Source: Capillimicrobium parvum
GTDB lineage: Bacteria; Actinomycetota; Thermoleophilia; Solirubrobacterales; Solirubrobacteraceae
NCBI RefSeq assembly: GCF_021172045.1
Contig: NZ_CP087164.1
Coordinates: 3,038,001-3,102,000 of the forward strand
DNA: 64,000 bases
Direction of reading: 5' to 3'
The notes beneath the pieces were generated by a model. The model had not been told where the DNA came from. It ran no database searches and worked only from the letters and a program-made list of their open reading frames with translations. Both the position numbers and the translations under genes were made by a program. Below, piece by piece: positions 15,440 through 23,710 of the stretch. Positions within the stretch are counted from its first letter, which is position 1; each line of letters opens with the position of its first letter.

Positions 15440-17259
15440 CAGTCGAGGACGGTCACGGTGCCGTTGTTGCCGTCGACGCGCACGCGCTGGCCGGTGCGGA
15501 TCGTCGTCGTCGCGGAGCCCGCGCCGGTCACCGCCGGCAGCCCGTACTCGCGGCAGACGATCGCGGCGTGGCTCATCATGCCGCCGATGTCGGTGACCGC
15601 CGCGCCGATGCGGGCGAACACCGGACCCCAGCTGGGCGCGGTGATGCGGGTGACGAGGATGTCGCCCTGCTGCACGTCGCCCAACTCGTCGGCGCCGCCG
15701 ATGACCCGCGCGACGCCCTCCACGACGCCTGGCGACGCGGCCATGCCGCCAAGGTGCCCGGTGCCGGCGCCGGCGTGCAGCCAGCCGGACACCGCCTCGC
15801 TGGTGATGCCGTAGAGCATGATCGTGAACGGCTCGGTGATGACCGCCGGCGGCTCGTTCATCGCCGGCACCGGCGCCTTGCGCTCGAGGGCCGCGAGGAT
15901 GCGCTTGCGCCGGGCGATCTCCTGCGGCCAGTAGTACGGGCCCATCGCCTCGACGCCGATGGCCCACGCGTTGCCGTAGTCGAAGATCACCTGCTGCAGC
16001 TCGTCGCGGCGCACGAGGAAGATGTCGTCGGCGTCGCGCCAGAAGCCCGCGTCGGCGAGCACCTGGCCCAGCTGGCGGATCTTGCGCCAGAACACCGACA
16101 GCGACCAGTGCTCGATGTAGAAGTTGTGGTCCTCGACGTATGGGAACACGAGCCGCGAGAGCCCGAGCTTCTCGTCGAACACCGCGCGTGCCTCGTCGTC
16201 GGGCAGCGCCTCGCGGTATTCGGCGGTGATGCGGTCGCGCTCGGCGCGGATCGCCTCGGTCGGCCGGTCGATGCTCTCGCCCGCCCGCACGCGCCCGGCG
16301 TAGTCGCGCACGAAGCCGAGCGGGATGTCGAGGTGGTCGAGCCACACCTTGTCGGTGCTGTACATCCCGTTGCCGGCCGAGAAGTTGAACCACGGGTCCT
16401 TCGCCGCCTCCCAGGCGGCGACCCACTCCTCGCCGCGCGGGCGGGCCGCGACGGCGGCGAGCGCCTCGTCCACGCTCCCGTCCGCCAGCGCGTCGTCCAC
16501 GCCGAGCTCGACCGCGAGCTTCGCCAGCTTCTTGAGCTCGTCGTCGGGCCGGAACAGCACCACGTCGATGCCCTGCACCATCTTCGCGATGCCCAGGTCC
16601 GCGACGCCGGGCAGGACCTCCTTGCAGAACTGGAAGAAGTCCAGGTACGCGACGTAGCCCAGGTTCAGGAACTCGAAGTGGTACTGGAAGGCCTCGTAGG
16701 CCAGCTCGATCGCGCGGTTGTAGCTCGTCTGCAGCGCGAACGTGTTGTCCAGGCCGCGGCCCTCGGTGATCCAGTCCAGCGGGACCATCTCGGGCAGCGG
16801 CTCGAACTCGAGCGCCTCGAGGTCGGCGATGACCCGGCGGATCTTGCGCTCCCAGTTCTCCAGCAGCTGCGGCCAGTTGGCGAAGTAGTGGCCGGCGCGC
16901 TCCATGAAGTGCGGCACGCGTCCCGGGATCTCCTCCTCCGGGACCGGCACGGGGCTCATGTAGACGTAGCCGTTGTGGACCCGGTAGTCGATCCCGTTGG
17001 CGGGCGGGATCAGCAGGTGGCGCGTGTTGTACTGGCCGAGGCACTTGATGGCGAACTCGACCGTGATCGTGTCGAACGGCTTGAAGACCGTGGGCCAGTG
17101 CTGGAGGTCGGCGAACCAGAAGCGCCCCTCCTCGAAGTCCCGGCGGTCCTCGCGGAAGCGCAGGTAGTACGGGTACAGCTCCTCCCAGCCCTCTGCCCCC
17201 TCCGGCGCCGGGTCGTCGTACGGGCTGACGAACCGGCTGCTCGCCTCAGTCGTTGACAT
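15439..17259 (-). CDS. PEP-utilising-type phosphohistidine (swivel) domain protein, 606 aa
   Basis: The C-terminal ~90 residues form the mobile phosphohistidine domain of PEP synthase/PPDK-like dikinases. The phosphorylatable His is His564 in GGMMSHAAIVCREYGLP, and a VDGNNGTVTVLD end follows. The N-terminal ~500 residues are rich in Trp, Phe and Tyr and resemble the substrate-binding part of phenylphosphate synthase protein 1 or the drug-binding part of rifampin phosphotransferase rather than a PEP barrel. Size (about 68 kDa) and His position fit phenylphosphate synthase protein 1. It has no ATP-grasp domain; that is supplied by the P450 fusion encoded just upstream, with a 14-base overlap. 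The start ATG 17259 is chosen over 17265 because GAGGAG is 8 bases away. Confidence 0.85.
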   Translation of the reverse strand: MSTTEASSRFVSPYDDPAPEGAEGWEELYPYYLRFREDRRDFEEGRFWFADLQHWPTVFKPFDTITVEFAIKCLGQYNTRHLLIPPANGIDYRVHNGYVYMSPVPVPEEEIPGRVPHFMERAGHYFANWPQLLENWERKIRRVIADLEALEFEPLPEMVPLDWITEGRGLDNTFALQTSYNRAIELAYEAFQYHFEFLNLGYVAYLDFFQFCKEVLPGVADLGIAKMVQGIDVVLFRPDDELKKLAKLAVELGVDDALADGSVDEALAAVAARPRGEEWVAAWEAAKDPWFNFSAGNGMYSTDKVWLDHLDIPLGFVRDYAGRVRAGESIDRPTEAIRAERDRITAEYREALPDDEARAVFDEKLGLSRLVFPYVEDHNFYIEHWSLSVFWRKIRQLGQVLADAGFWRDADDIFLVRRDELQQVIFDYGNAWAIGVEAMGPYYWPQEIARRKRILAALERKAPVPAMNEPPAVITEPFTIMLYGITSEAVSGWLHAGAGTGHLGGMAASPGVVEGVARVIGGADELGDVQQGDILVTRITAPSWGPVFARIGAAVTDIGGMMSHAAIVCREYGLPAVTGAGSATTTIRTGQRVRVDGNNGTVTVLD

Positions 17260-19549
17260 CCGCATCTCTCCTCGCGGCCAGGGGGTTGATCAGGGTGTGG
17301 GCGATGCTCGACAGGCCCGTCGCGTAGACGCTCGGCGCGCGCAGCGGCGGCGGCTTCCGGCTCCAGACGGTCTCCGGGCGGCTCTGCAGCAGCACGACGT
17401 CGTCGCCGTCGATCGCCCACTCGACGTCCTGCGGGCTGCCGTAGTGGCGCTCGGCGCGCTTGGCCAGTTCGGCCACGGCGCGCACCTGCGCCGGGTTCAG
17501 CGCGGGCGCGGTCCGGCGCGCGGGCTCCACCTCCCGGCGGACGACGCGGCGGCCCGGCACGTCCGCGACGAGCTCGACCGCCTTCGGGCCGATGCGCGAG
17601 TCCACCATCTCGAGCATGACCTTGTCGACGACGTAGTTGTCCGGCGTCACCTCGCCGCCGACGACCGTCTCGCCGAGGCCGAAGCTCGCGTCGATCACGA
17701 TCTTCGAGCGGTCGCCGGTCACCGGGTTCAGCGTCATCGCCACGCCGGCGGCGTCGGCGTCGACCATCCGCTGGACGACGACTGCCATGCGCACGTCGTC
17801 CTCTCCGATGGCGTGGTCGCGCCGGTAGGCGATCGAGCGCGCCGAGTACAGGCTGGCCCAGCAGCGGCGCACGTGCTCGACCACCGCGTCCGCGCCGACG
17901 ATCCACAGGTACGTGTCCTGCTGGCCGGCGAAGCTGGCCTCCGCCGAGTCCTCGGCGGTCGCGCTCGAGCGCACCGCGACCGCCGTGTCGTCGCCCAGCG
18001 CGGCATAGCCGACGCGGATCGCCCGCTCGACCGCGGGCGGCAGCGGCGCCTGCTCGAGCAGCGCACGCACCTCGCGCGCGCCGTCCTCGAGCGCCCTGAT
18101 GTCCTGGGCGTCGGTCGCGTCGAGCACGCCGGCGATGCGCTCGCGCACGCCGGCGCGCACGGCGTCGAACGCGCTCGTCGTGATCACGAAGCCGGGCGGC
18201 ACGGGCAGGCCGGCGGCGGTCAGCGTCGCGAGGCTCGCGCCCTTGCCGCCGGCGACCTCGCTGTCGCCGGGGCAGCGCTCGAACGGCACGACGTGCGCGG
18301 GCGCGGCGTCGAACTCGACGAGCACCCGTGACGGCCCGCGGAAGCTCGAGTTCGCGTTGAAGTCGAACGTCTGCCCGGCCGCGAGGCGCAGCGACGGCAG
18401 CCGGGCCGCGAGCTCCTCGAGCACGACCCGGCCCTCCAGGCGCGCCAGCGGCGCCCCGAGGCAGAAGTGGATGCCGAGGCCGAATGACAGGTGGCGGCTG
18501 GCGTTGTCGCGGTTCGGGTCGATGTGCTCGGGGTCGGGGAACACGGTCTGGTCGTGGTTGGCCGAGCCGAGCAGCAGCAGGACGTTCGTCTCCCCGGGCA
18601 GCTCGACGTCGCCGATGCGGGCCGGGCGCTTCGTGCGCCGCTTCCAGGTGAACACCGGCGCGCTGACGCGCAGCATCTCCTCGACGGCGCCCGGGATCAG
18701 CCGGGAGTCGGCGCAGATCGCATCCCACGCCTCGCGCTGGGCGAGCAGCTCCTTCAGGCCGTTGGACAGCAGCGCCGTCGTCGTCTCGTGGCCGGCGGTC
18801 AGCTGGCCGTAGACGAGCGCGGCGATCTCGTCGGGCTCGATCTCCTCCTCGCCTTCGAGGTAGATGCGGGCCAGCGCGCCGGGCAGGTCGTCGCGCGGCT
18901 CGCGCAGGCGCGACGCGACGAGCTCCTGGCAGTAGCGCCAGTAGCTCACGAGGTTCTCCGCGTGGTGGGCCTGCTCGGAGACGGGGCGGTCGCCGAAGTT
19001 CATGGCGACCCGGCTCTGCGCCCACTCCTTGACCTTGGGCACGTCGGCGTCGGGGATCCCGAGCATGCGGAAGATGACGAGCGCGGGCAGCTCGTAGGCG
19101 AGCTCGGCGACGAGGTCGGCCCGTCCGCGGCCGGCGAAGCCGTCGATCATCGCCGTGACGATGGCGCGGATGGCGGGCTCCATCCCGGCGATGCGCCGCG
19201 GCGTGAACGCCTTCTTGATGAAGCCGCGCAGGCGCGTGTGGTCGGGCGGCTGCTTGCCCGACAGGCCGGTGACGACCGAGAAGCCGCCGTCGGCGAGGAT
19301 CTGCTGCACCTCGGCCGGGCGCGGCTTGAACGGCGCCTGCGTGTTCTCCGAGGAGAAGGTCTGCGGGTCGCGGAAGATGTCGCGGATATCGTCGTAGCGC
19401 GTGACGACCCAGTAGTCGAGCTCGGGGCTGTAGAAGACCGGAGCCTCGGCGCGCGCCCGTGCATAGAAGGCGAACGGGTCGGTCAGCTCGAACGGCTCGA
19501 AGTCGCGCGCCAGGCCGGCGTGCGGACAAGCGGGGACAGGCACAGACAC
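17246..19549 (-). CDS. Cytochrome P450 fused to PEP-synthase-type ATP-binding domain, 767 aa
   Basis: Residues 1 to about 405 form a complete class I-type bacterial P450: I-helix LTAGHETTTALL (about 255), ExxR as EEMLR (about 290), and haem loop FGLGIHFCLGAPLAR with ligand Cys363. After RVLVEFDAAPAHVVPFERC the same frame continues as the N-terminal nucleotide-binding domain of PEP synthase/PPDK (about 425-767): GGKGASLATL with Lys436, VPPGFVIT, AVRSSATAEDS, SFAGQQDTYL, AGVAMTLNPVTGD and SFGLGETVVGG. No stop, frameshift or internal start is needed. The GTG at 19549 has GAGGAGAGG at good spacing. No ferredoxin or reductase is encoded nearby. The predicted action is substrate hydroxylation, then ATP-dependent phosphoryl transfer through the next gene's phosphohistidine domain. 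Confidence 0.9.
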   Translation of the reverse strand: MSVPVPACPHAGLARDFEPFELTDPFAFYARARAEAPVFYSPELDYWVVTRYDDIRDIFRDPQTFSSENTQAPFKPRPAEVQQILADGGFSVVTGLSGKQPPDHTRLRGFIKKAFTPRRIAGMEPAIRAIVTAMIDGFAGRGRADLVAELAYELPALVIFRMLGIPDADVPKVKEWAQSRVAMNFGDRPVSEQAHHAENLVSYWRYCQELVASRLREPRDDLPGALARIYLEGEEEIEPDEIAALVYGQLTAGHETTTALLSNGLKELLAQREAWDAICADSRLIPGAVEEMLRVSAPVFTWKRRTKRPARIGDVELPGETNVLLLLGSANHDQTVFPDPEHIDPNRDNASRHLSFGLGIHFCLGAPLARLEGRVVLEELAARLPSLRLAAGQTFDFNANSSFRGPSRVLVEFDAAPAHVVPFERCPGDSEVAGGKGASLATLTAAGLPVPPGFVITTSAFDAVRAGVRERIAGVLDATDAQDIRALEDGAREVRALLEQAPLPPAVERAIRVGYAALGDDTAVAVRSSATAEDSAEASFAGQQDTYLWIVGADAVVEHVRRCWASLYSARSIAYRRDHAIGEDDVRMAVVVQRMVDADAAGVAMTLNPVTGDRSKIVIDASFGLGETVVGGEVTPDNYVVDKVMLEMVDSRIGPKAVELVADVPGRRVVRREVEPARRTAPALNPAQVRAVAELAKRAERHYGSPQDVEWAIDGDDVVLLQSRPETVWSRKPPPLRAPSVYATGLSSIAHTLINPLAARRDADVND

Positions 19550-19594
19550 CCCAGGGCTCCTCTCCTCGGCGATGACGCGGACGCTACCGCCGGG

Positions 19595-19634
19595 TCGCCC
19601 GCGGGCGAAGCGGACCGTTCGCCTGTGGCGAACG
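19595..19634. promoter_or_regulatory. Two palindromes between the IclR gene and the P450 operon
   Basis: A perfect inverted repeat with 8-base arms and a 3-base spacer (CGTTCGCC-TGT-GGCGAACG) lies at 19616-19634, and a perfect 14-base palindrome (TCGCCCGCGGGCGA) at 19595-19608. Both share a TCGCC/GGCGA core and their centres are about 23 bases apart, near two helical turns. They lie in the 108-base gap between the divergent start codons and are the best candidates for IclR operator sites controlling both directions. Confidence 0.7.
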
Positions 19635-19657
19635 CCGGAGGTTAGGCTGTCGGGGCC

Positions 19658-20425
19658 GTGGCCTCCGACGACCCGCTGCGCTCGGTCTCGATCGCCCTGT
19701 CGATCCTGGACTGCTTCGCCGTGTCGGCCGAGCTCGGCCCGTCGGCGGTCGCGCGCGAGGTCGGGATCGCCAAGAGCACAGCGAGTCGGATGCTCGCGGT
19801 GCTGGCGGCGCGCGGCATGCTGGAGCGCCGCGAGGGCGGCCGCTACCGACTGGGCCTGCGCATGTTCGAGTACGGCCAGCTCGCGCTCAACCGGCTCAAC
19901 CTGTTCGAGGTGAGCGTGCCGATCCTCACCGTGCTGCGCGACCGGGTGCGCGACATGGTCCAGCTCGGCGTGCCGATCGGGGCCGAGATCCTGTTCCTCG
20001 AGCGCTTCGAATCCCAGAGCGTGGACCCGCGCTTCCACGGCCCGACGTGGCGGCGCGTGCCCGGGCACTCGTCGAGCTCGGGCCGCGCGATCGCCGCGTT
20101 CAACCCGTCCGTCGCCCGGGCGATCCTCGAAGCCGGGCTGACCCGCCGCACCCGCTACACCGTGGTCGACGCGCGCCGGCTGAGCGAGATCCTCGTCGAG
20201 GTGCGCCGGCGCGGCTGGGCCTCGACCGACGAGGAGCTCGAGGAGGGCATCTCGTCGGTGGCCGCGCCCGTGCTGGTCGAGACCGGCGGCGGCGTGCGCG
20301 CGGTCGCGGCGGTGTCGGTGGTCGGACCGAGCGCGCGGCTGCGGCGCGGCGGCAAGGCGACGATCGCGCGCCATGCCGGCGAGGCGGCGTCGCGCATCGG
20401 CGCCGCGCTGTCGGCGGCGGGCTGA
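19658..20425 (+). CDS. IclR-family transcriptional regulator, 255 aa
   Basis: N-terminal winged helix-turn-helix (residues 8-65; GPSAVAREVGIAKSTASRML is the HTH core) followed by the IclR effector-binding domain (about 80-250), which includes LGVPIGAEILFLERFES and VPGHSSSSGRAIAAF, the usual loop that contacts small organic acids. IclR proteins often control aromatic or short-chain-acid catabolic operons, frequently from a divergent position as here. It probably senses a substrate or intermediate of the P450 operon. The start is GTG 19658; a GGAGG at 19636-19640 is rather far upstream, so a slightly different start is possible. Confidence 0.92.
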   Translation: MASDDPLRSVSIALSILDCFAVSAELGPSAVAREVGIAKSTASRMLAVLAARGMLERREGGRYRLGLRMFEYGQLALNRLNLFEVSVPILTVLRDRVRDMVQLGVPIGAEILFLERFESQSVDPRFHGPTWRRVPGHSSSSGRAIAAFNPSVARAILEAGLTRRTRYTVVDARRLSEILVEVRRRGWASTDEELEEGISSVAAPVLVETGGGVRAVAAVSVVGPSARLRRGGKATIARHAGEAASRIGAALSAAG

Positions 20426-20427
20426 CC

Positions 20428-20571
20428 GCCGCGCACCCGGCCCGCGCCGCGCACCCGGCCCGTGCCGCGCACCCCGCCCGCGCCGCGCACCCCGCCCGCG
20501 CCGCGCACCCCGCCCGCGCCGCGCACCCCGCCCGCGCCGCGCACCCGGCCCGCGCCGCGCACCCGGCCCGC
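20428..20571. repeat. Tandem repeat, 8 units of 18 bp
   Basis: Exactly eight consecutive 18-base units (consensus GCCGCGCACCCSGCCCGC) begin three bases after the IclR stop codon. Units differ only at two or three positions. Because 18 is a multiple of three, one frame encodes a hexapeptide repeat (Ala-Ala-His-Pro-Ala-Arg), but no start or larger protein contains it. It fills about half of the 294-base gap to the next gene. It could form slipped structures, act as a transcription brake, or be a variable-number locus. Confidence 0.9.
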
Positions 20572-20719
20572 CGCACCGAGCGTCGAGTTCCTCAGCGCCA
20601 GGCCGAGGAAGTCGACGCTCGGCTTGCGTGCAACATGGCGTGCGGACCGCATCGCCGGGCATCCCCGGCGTGTTGCTGAAACCAGAACACCGTCCGCACA
20701 CGAACCACAGGAGTCCCTC

Positions 20720-21910
20720 TTGAGACCACTGCGCTCGTGCGTCGCCCTGGCCTGCCTGGCCGGAACTCTCGCGATGCCCGGCGGCGCCCTCGCCGCCGAC
20801 CAGATCGCCGGTGTCACGGAAGACAACCAGCTCGTCCTGTTCCGCTCCGACGCCCCCGGCAACGTCCAGTACAGCGTTCCCGTCAGCGGCCTGCCCGCGG
20901 GCGAGCGGATCGTCGGCCTGGACCGCCGCGTCGGCACCGGAGCGCTCTACGCGCTCGGCGTCAGCAGCCGCATCTACCGCGTCGACCTCGGCTCCGGCCA
21001 GGCGCTCGCGGTCGGCAACCCCTTCACCCCGGCGCTCAGCGGCGGCCTGTTCGGCTTCAGCGCCAACCCGGTCGCCGACAACCTGCGCAGCGTCTCCGAC
21101 GCGCGCCAGAACCTGCGCCTGAACCCGGACAACGGCCAGGTCTCGGCCGCGGAGGACAACCTGCAGTACGCAGCCGGCGACCCGGGCGCGGGCGCCGCGC
21201 CGGGCGTCGTCGCCTCGGCCTACACGAACCAGGCGCCGGGCGCGACGAGCACGACGCTCTACGACATCGACGCCGCGCGCGACGTGCTCGCCATCCAGGA
21301 CCCGCCGAACGCGGGGACGCTGCGCACCGTCGGCGCGCTCGGCGTCGACCTCAGCGGCCCCGGCGGCTTCACGATCACCCCGACGAACAACGCCTACGCC
21401 GCCCTGCGGCGCGCGGGCCAGGCCAACCCCGAGCTGTTCCGCGTGAACCTCGCCAACGGCGCGGCGACCGCGGTCGGCCCGATCGCCGCGCGGCCGTCCA
21501 ACACGCAGGGCACCGCGGCGCCGGTGACGGCGATCGTGGCGCTCGGCCCCGTGGCCGACGACCGCACTCCGCCGAACGTGGTCGTCGACCTGTCGAGCAC
21601 GCTGCTCGAGTCGACGATGCTCGACCGCGGCATCCCGATCAAGGTCGCCTGCGACGAGGCCTGCAGCGTCAAGGTCTCCGCCGTCGTCGACCACACCAAC
21701 CACCCGCTGGGCACGACGACCGGCGACGTCGTCGGCAGCGCCGGCAGCGTCGACGTGTCGATCCCGCTCGACGCCGCGAACAAGGCCCTCGTGCGGCGTC
21801 CGGGGACGCTGCGCATGAGCGTGCAGACCACCGTCCGCGACAGCGCCGGCAACGAGCGCACCACCGGCCGCGTGATCCGCAGCCAGACCCTGGCGCAGCG
21901 CGTCGGGTAG
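20720..21910 (+). CDS. Secreted DUF4394-type protein, 396 aa
   Basis: A signal peptide (CVALACLAGTLAMPGGALA, cleavage near ALA-AD at about residue 28) precedes a repeat-rich beta-propeller-like domain of DUF4394 type, seen as VTEDNQLVLFRSDAPG, IVGLDRRVGTGALYALG and FSANPVADNLRSVSD. The last ~120 residues (from about 275) differ and look like an Ig-like or adhesion module with two Cys in ACDEACS. Function is unknown; such proteins are extracellular. The start is taken as TTG 20720 because CAGGAG is well spaced and the signal peptide begins at once. It ends at a strong bidirectional hairpin. Confidence 0.8.
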   Translation: MRPLRSCVALACLAGTLAMPGGALAADQIAGVTEDNQLVLFRSDAPGNVQYSVPVSGLPAGERIVGLDRRVGTGALYALGVSSRIYRVDLGSGQALAVGNPFTPALSGGLFGFSANPVADNLRSVSDARQNLRLNPDNGQVSAAEDNLQYAAGDPGAGAAPGVVASAYTNQAPGATSTTLYDIDAARDVLAIQDPPNAGTLRTVGALGVDLSGPGGFTITPTNNAYAALRRAGQANPELFRVNLANGAATAVGPIAARPSNTQGTAAPVTAIVALGPVADDRTPPNVVVDLSSTLLESTMLDRGIPIKVACDEACSVKVSAVVDHTNHPLGTTTGDVVGSAGSVDVSIPLDAANKALVRRPGTLRMSVQTTVRDSAGNERTTGRVIRSQTLAQRVG

Positions 21911-21917
21911 CGAGCAC

Positions 21918-21948
21918 CCGCCGGCCGGGCCCTGCGTCCGGCCGGCGG
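21918..21948. terminator. Bidirectional terminator hairpin
   Basis: Perfect 11-base arms (21918-21928 and 21938-21948) with a 9-base loop fill the gap between the convergent DUF4394 and metalloprotease genes. It is well placed to end transcription from both sides. Confidence 0.8.
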
Positions 21949-21949
21949 C

Positions 21950-23560
21950 CTACCCGGGCAGCGGGCCCTGCAGGGCGCCGCAGACGTCCGGCGCGAGCAG
22001 GCACAGCGCGGGCAGCAGCGGGTCGAAGTGCGCCCGCTCGCCGTCCACGCGCACCGCGAAGCGGTCCCCGCTGCGCCCCGTCACGGCGATGCGCACGCCC
22101 GCGACGCTCACGGCGTCGCCCACGCCGAGGAGGCTGTCGAGGCTGTCCGGCGCGTTGGGCGCCGGCGACTGGCGGCGCACCTGGCCCCAGCATCCGACCG
22201 GTGCGTCGTCGAACGTCGTACACGACGCGGGCCGCTGGTCGACCGCCGACACGACGATGCCGTCGCCGGGCACCGCGTCGAAGGGCCGGTCGACGCGCGC
22301 CTCGAGCGTGAGGAACGCGCGCGGGTCGCCGGTCGGGATCGTGACGACCTGCAGCCCCGGCTCGTCGAGCGGGCCCAGCACGTACAGGGCGGCCGGCCGG
22401 TCGTGGACGGTCATCGCCGCGTCGGGCACCCAGCCGGCGGCGATGCGGTCGATCGCCTGCGTCGCCTTCAGCGCGAACACGCCGGCGGACGGGTCGGTCC
22501 ACCCGCCGGTGCCCCACAGGCGCTCGTAGCCCATGACGTCGAGCGGGTCGTCGTACTCGACGCCGACCTCGACGCCGCCGATCTCGATGCGCAGCCGGCC
22601 GGTGAAGGCGTGCGGCCACGTCAGCGCGTGGCCGAGCTCGTGGGCGACGGTCGAGATGTGCGCGCCGGCGCCGAAGAGCTCACCGGGGCCGATCCACGCG
22701 ATGCGGTCGTTTCCCGGCAGCGTGGTGGGCTCCCCGGCGCAGGGGTCGAGCGTCGAGCTGTCGTCGGCGCAGAGGTCGTTGCTCGCCGAGATGCGCTCGG
22801 TCTGCACGATCAGCGCGCCGTCGCGGCCGGCGCTGAGCCGCCGGGCCTCGGGCGCGCACCCGGAGGGGTCGCTGCCGTCCAGGGCGCCGCGTGCGCGGAA
22901 CTCCGGCCGGTAGCGCCCCCCGGACAGCCAGGCGAAGTACGGGACGATCCGCCCATCGAGGACCGCCGCCGCGTCCTGCGCGGTGGCGCCGCCGACGTCG
23001 CCGCAGGTCCAGACGTCCCACCGGTCGGCGCCGAGCGAGTGCAGGCGCTGCGCGTCCGCGACGACGACGAGCGGGCCGCCGGGCGTGAAGCCCGGCCACG
23101 TCGGCACTGCGGCCTGGGGCGCGGGCGGATCCGGGTCGGCGGGGACGGGCGCCTGGGCGGTGGAGGGATCCGCGGCCGGGGCCGGAGGCGGCGCCGGGTC
23201 GGCGGTCCGATGCACGACGCGCATGCGCCCGCGCGCCACGACGCGCCCGCGCCGGTCGACGAGGACGACGCGCACGACCACCGCCGCGCGGGCGCCCACG
23301 CCGCGCCAGCGCAGCGCGAACGTCCCGTCGCGCCGCACCCGGGCGCGCGCCCGCGCCGTCCACCGGCGTCCGCGGCGCTCCTGCAGGACGGCGCGCGCAC
23401 CACGGGGCGCCTGGCGCGCCGAGCCGTCGACCACGACCGGCTGTCCGGTCCGCAGCGTCTCGGGCACGGTGGCGGCGACCCTCGGTGCGGCAGCGGCCGG
23501 CGCGGCCGCGACGAGCATCGCGGCCAGCAGGACGACCGCGGGCGCCATACGTCGCGACAT
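21950..23560 (-). CDS. Secreted zincin-type metalloprotease-like protein, 536 aa
   Basis: Signal peptide (residues 1-25, ending AAAAP), a beta-rich N-terminal domain (about 27-115), a Pro-rich linker (about 117-150) and a large C-terminal domain. The zinc motif is HELGHALTWPH (about residue 300), i.e. HExxHxxxxxH, and DVMGY about 40 residues later can serve as a Met-turn. The position that is Gly in true metzincins is Thr here. Several paired Cys suggest disulfides. It probably cleaves extracellular protein or peptide; the family is not identified further. Neighbouring secreted genes suggest a general exoenzyme set. Confidence 0.75.
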   Translation of the reverse strand: MSRRMAPAVVLLAAMLVAAAPAAAAPRVAATVPETLRTGQPVVVDGSARQAPRGARAVLQERRGRRWTARARARVRRDGTFALRWRGVGARAAVVVRVVLVDRRGRVVARGRMRVVHRTADPAPPPAPAADPSTAQAPVPADPDPPAPQAAVPTWPGFTPGGPLVVVADAQRLHSLGADRWDVWTCGDVGGATAQDAAAVLDGRIVPYFAWLSGGRYRPEFRARGALDGSDPSGCAPEARRLSAGRDGALIVQTERISASNDLCADDSSTLDPCAGEPTTLPGNDRIAWIGPGELFGAGAHISTVAHELGHALTWPHAFTGRLRIEIGGVEVGVEYDDPLDVMGYERLWGTGGWTDPSAGVFALKATQAIDRIAAGWVPDAAMTVHDRPAALYVLGPLDEPGLQVVTIPTGDPRAFLTLEARVDRPFDAVPGDGIVVSAVDQRPASCTTFDDAPVGCWGQVRRQSPAPNAPDSLDSLLGVGDAVSVAGVRIAVTGRSGDRFAVRVDGERAHFDPLLPALCLLAPDVCGALQGPLPG

Positions 23561-23710
23561 CGGCGCGTGAACCTAGTACACCCGTCCGCAAGTTCTTCGG
23601 GTCTCGGCGGCGCTCGCACGCGTCTGACGGCGGTCGTCGACCGGGCAGCGCCGTGCGGCGGCAGGCGCGGCCCGGGTCGTCGCTGCGTGCGGGACGGGAC
23701 GGTGCGCGAC

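Noticed and set aside
17246-19549. P450-dikinase fusion as a sequencing error joining two genes
   Set aside because: The frame is continuous through a plausible linker, the second domain has no start codon or ribosome site of its own, and both halves are complete and free of lesions.
15439-19549. Ordinary gluconeogenic PEP synthase split into two genes
   Set aside because: The second protein lacks a recognisable PEP/pyruvate barrel, and operon partners (P450, HD, ALDH, SDR, IclR) point to catabolism or modification of another compound.
20428-20571. CRISPR array
   Set aside because: The units are 18 bp and directly adjacent with no spacers; no cas gene is present.
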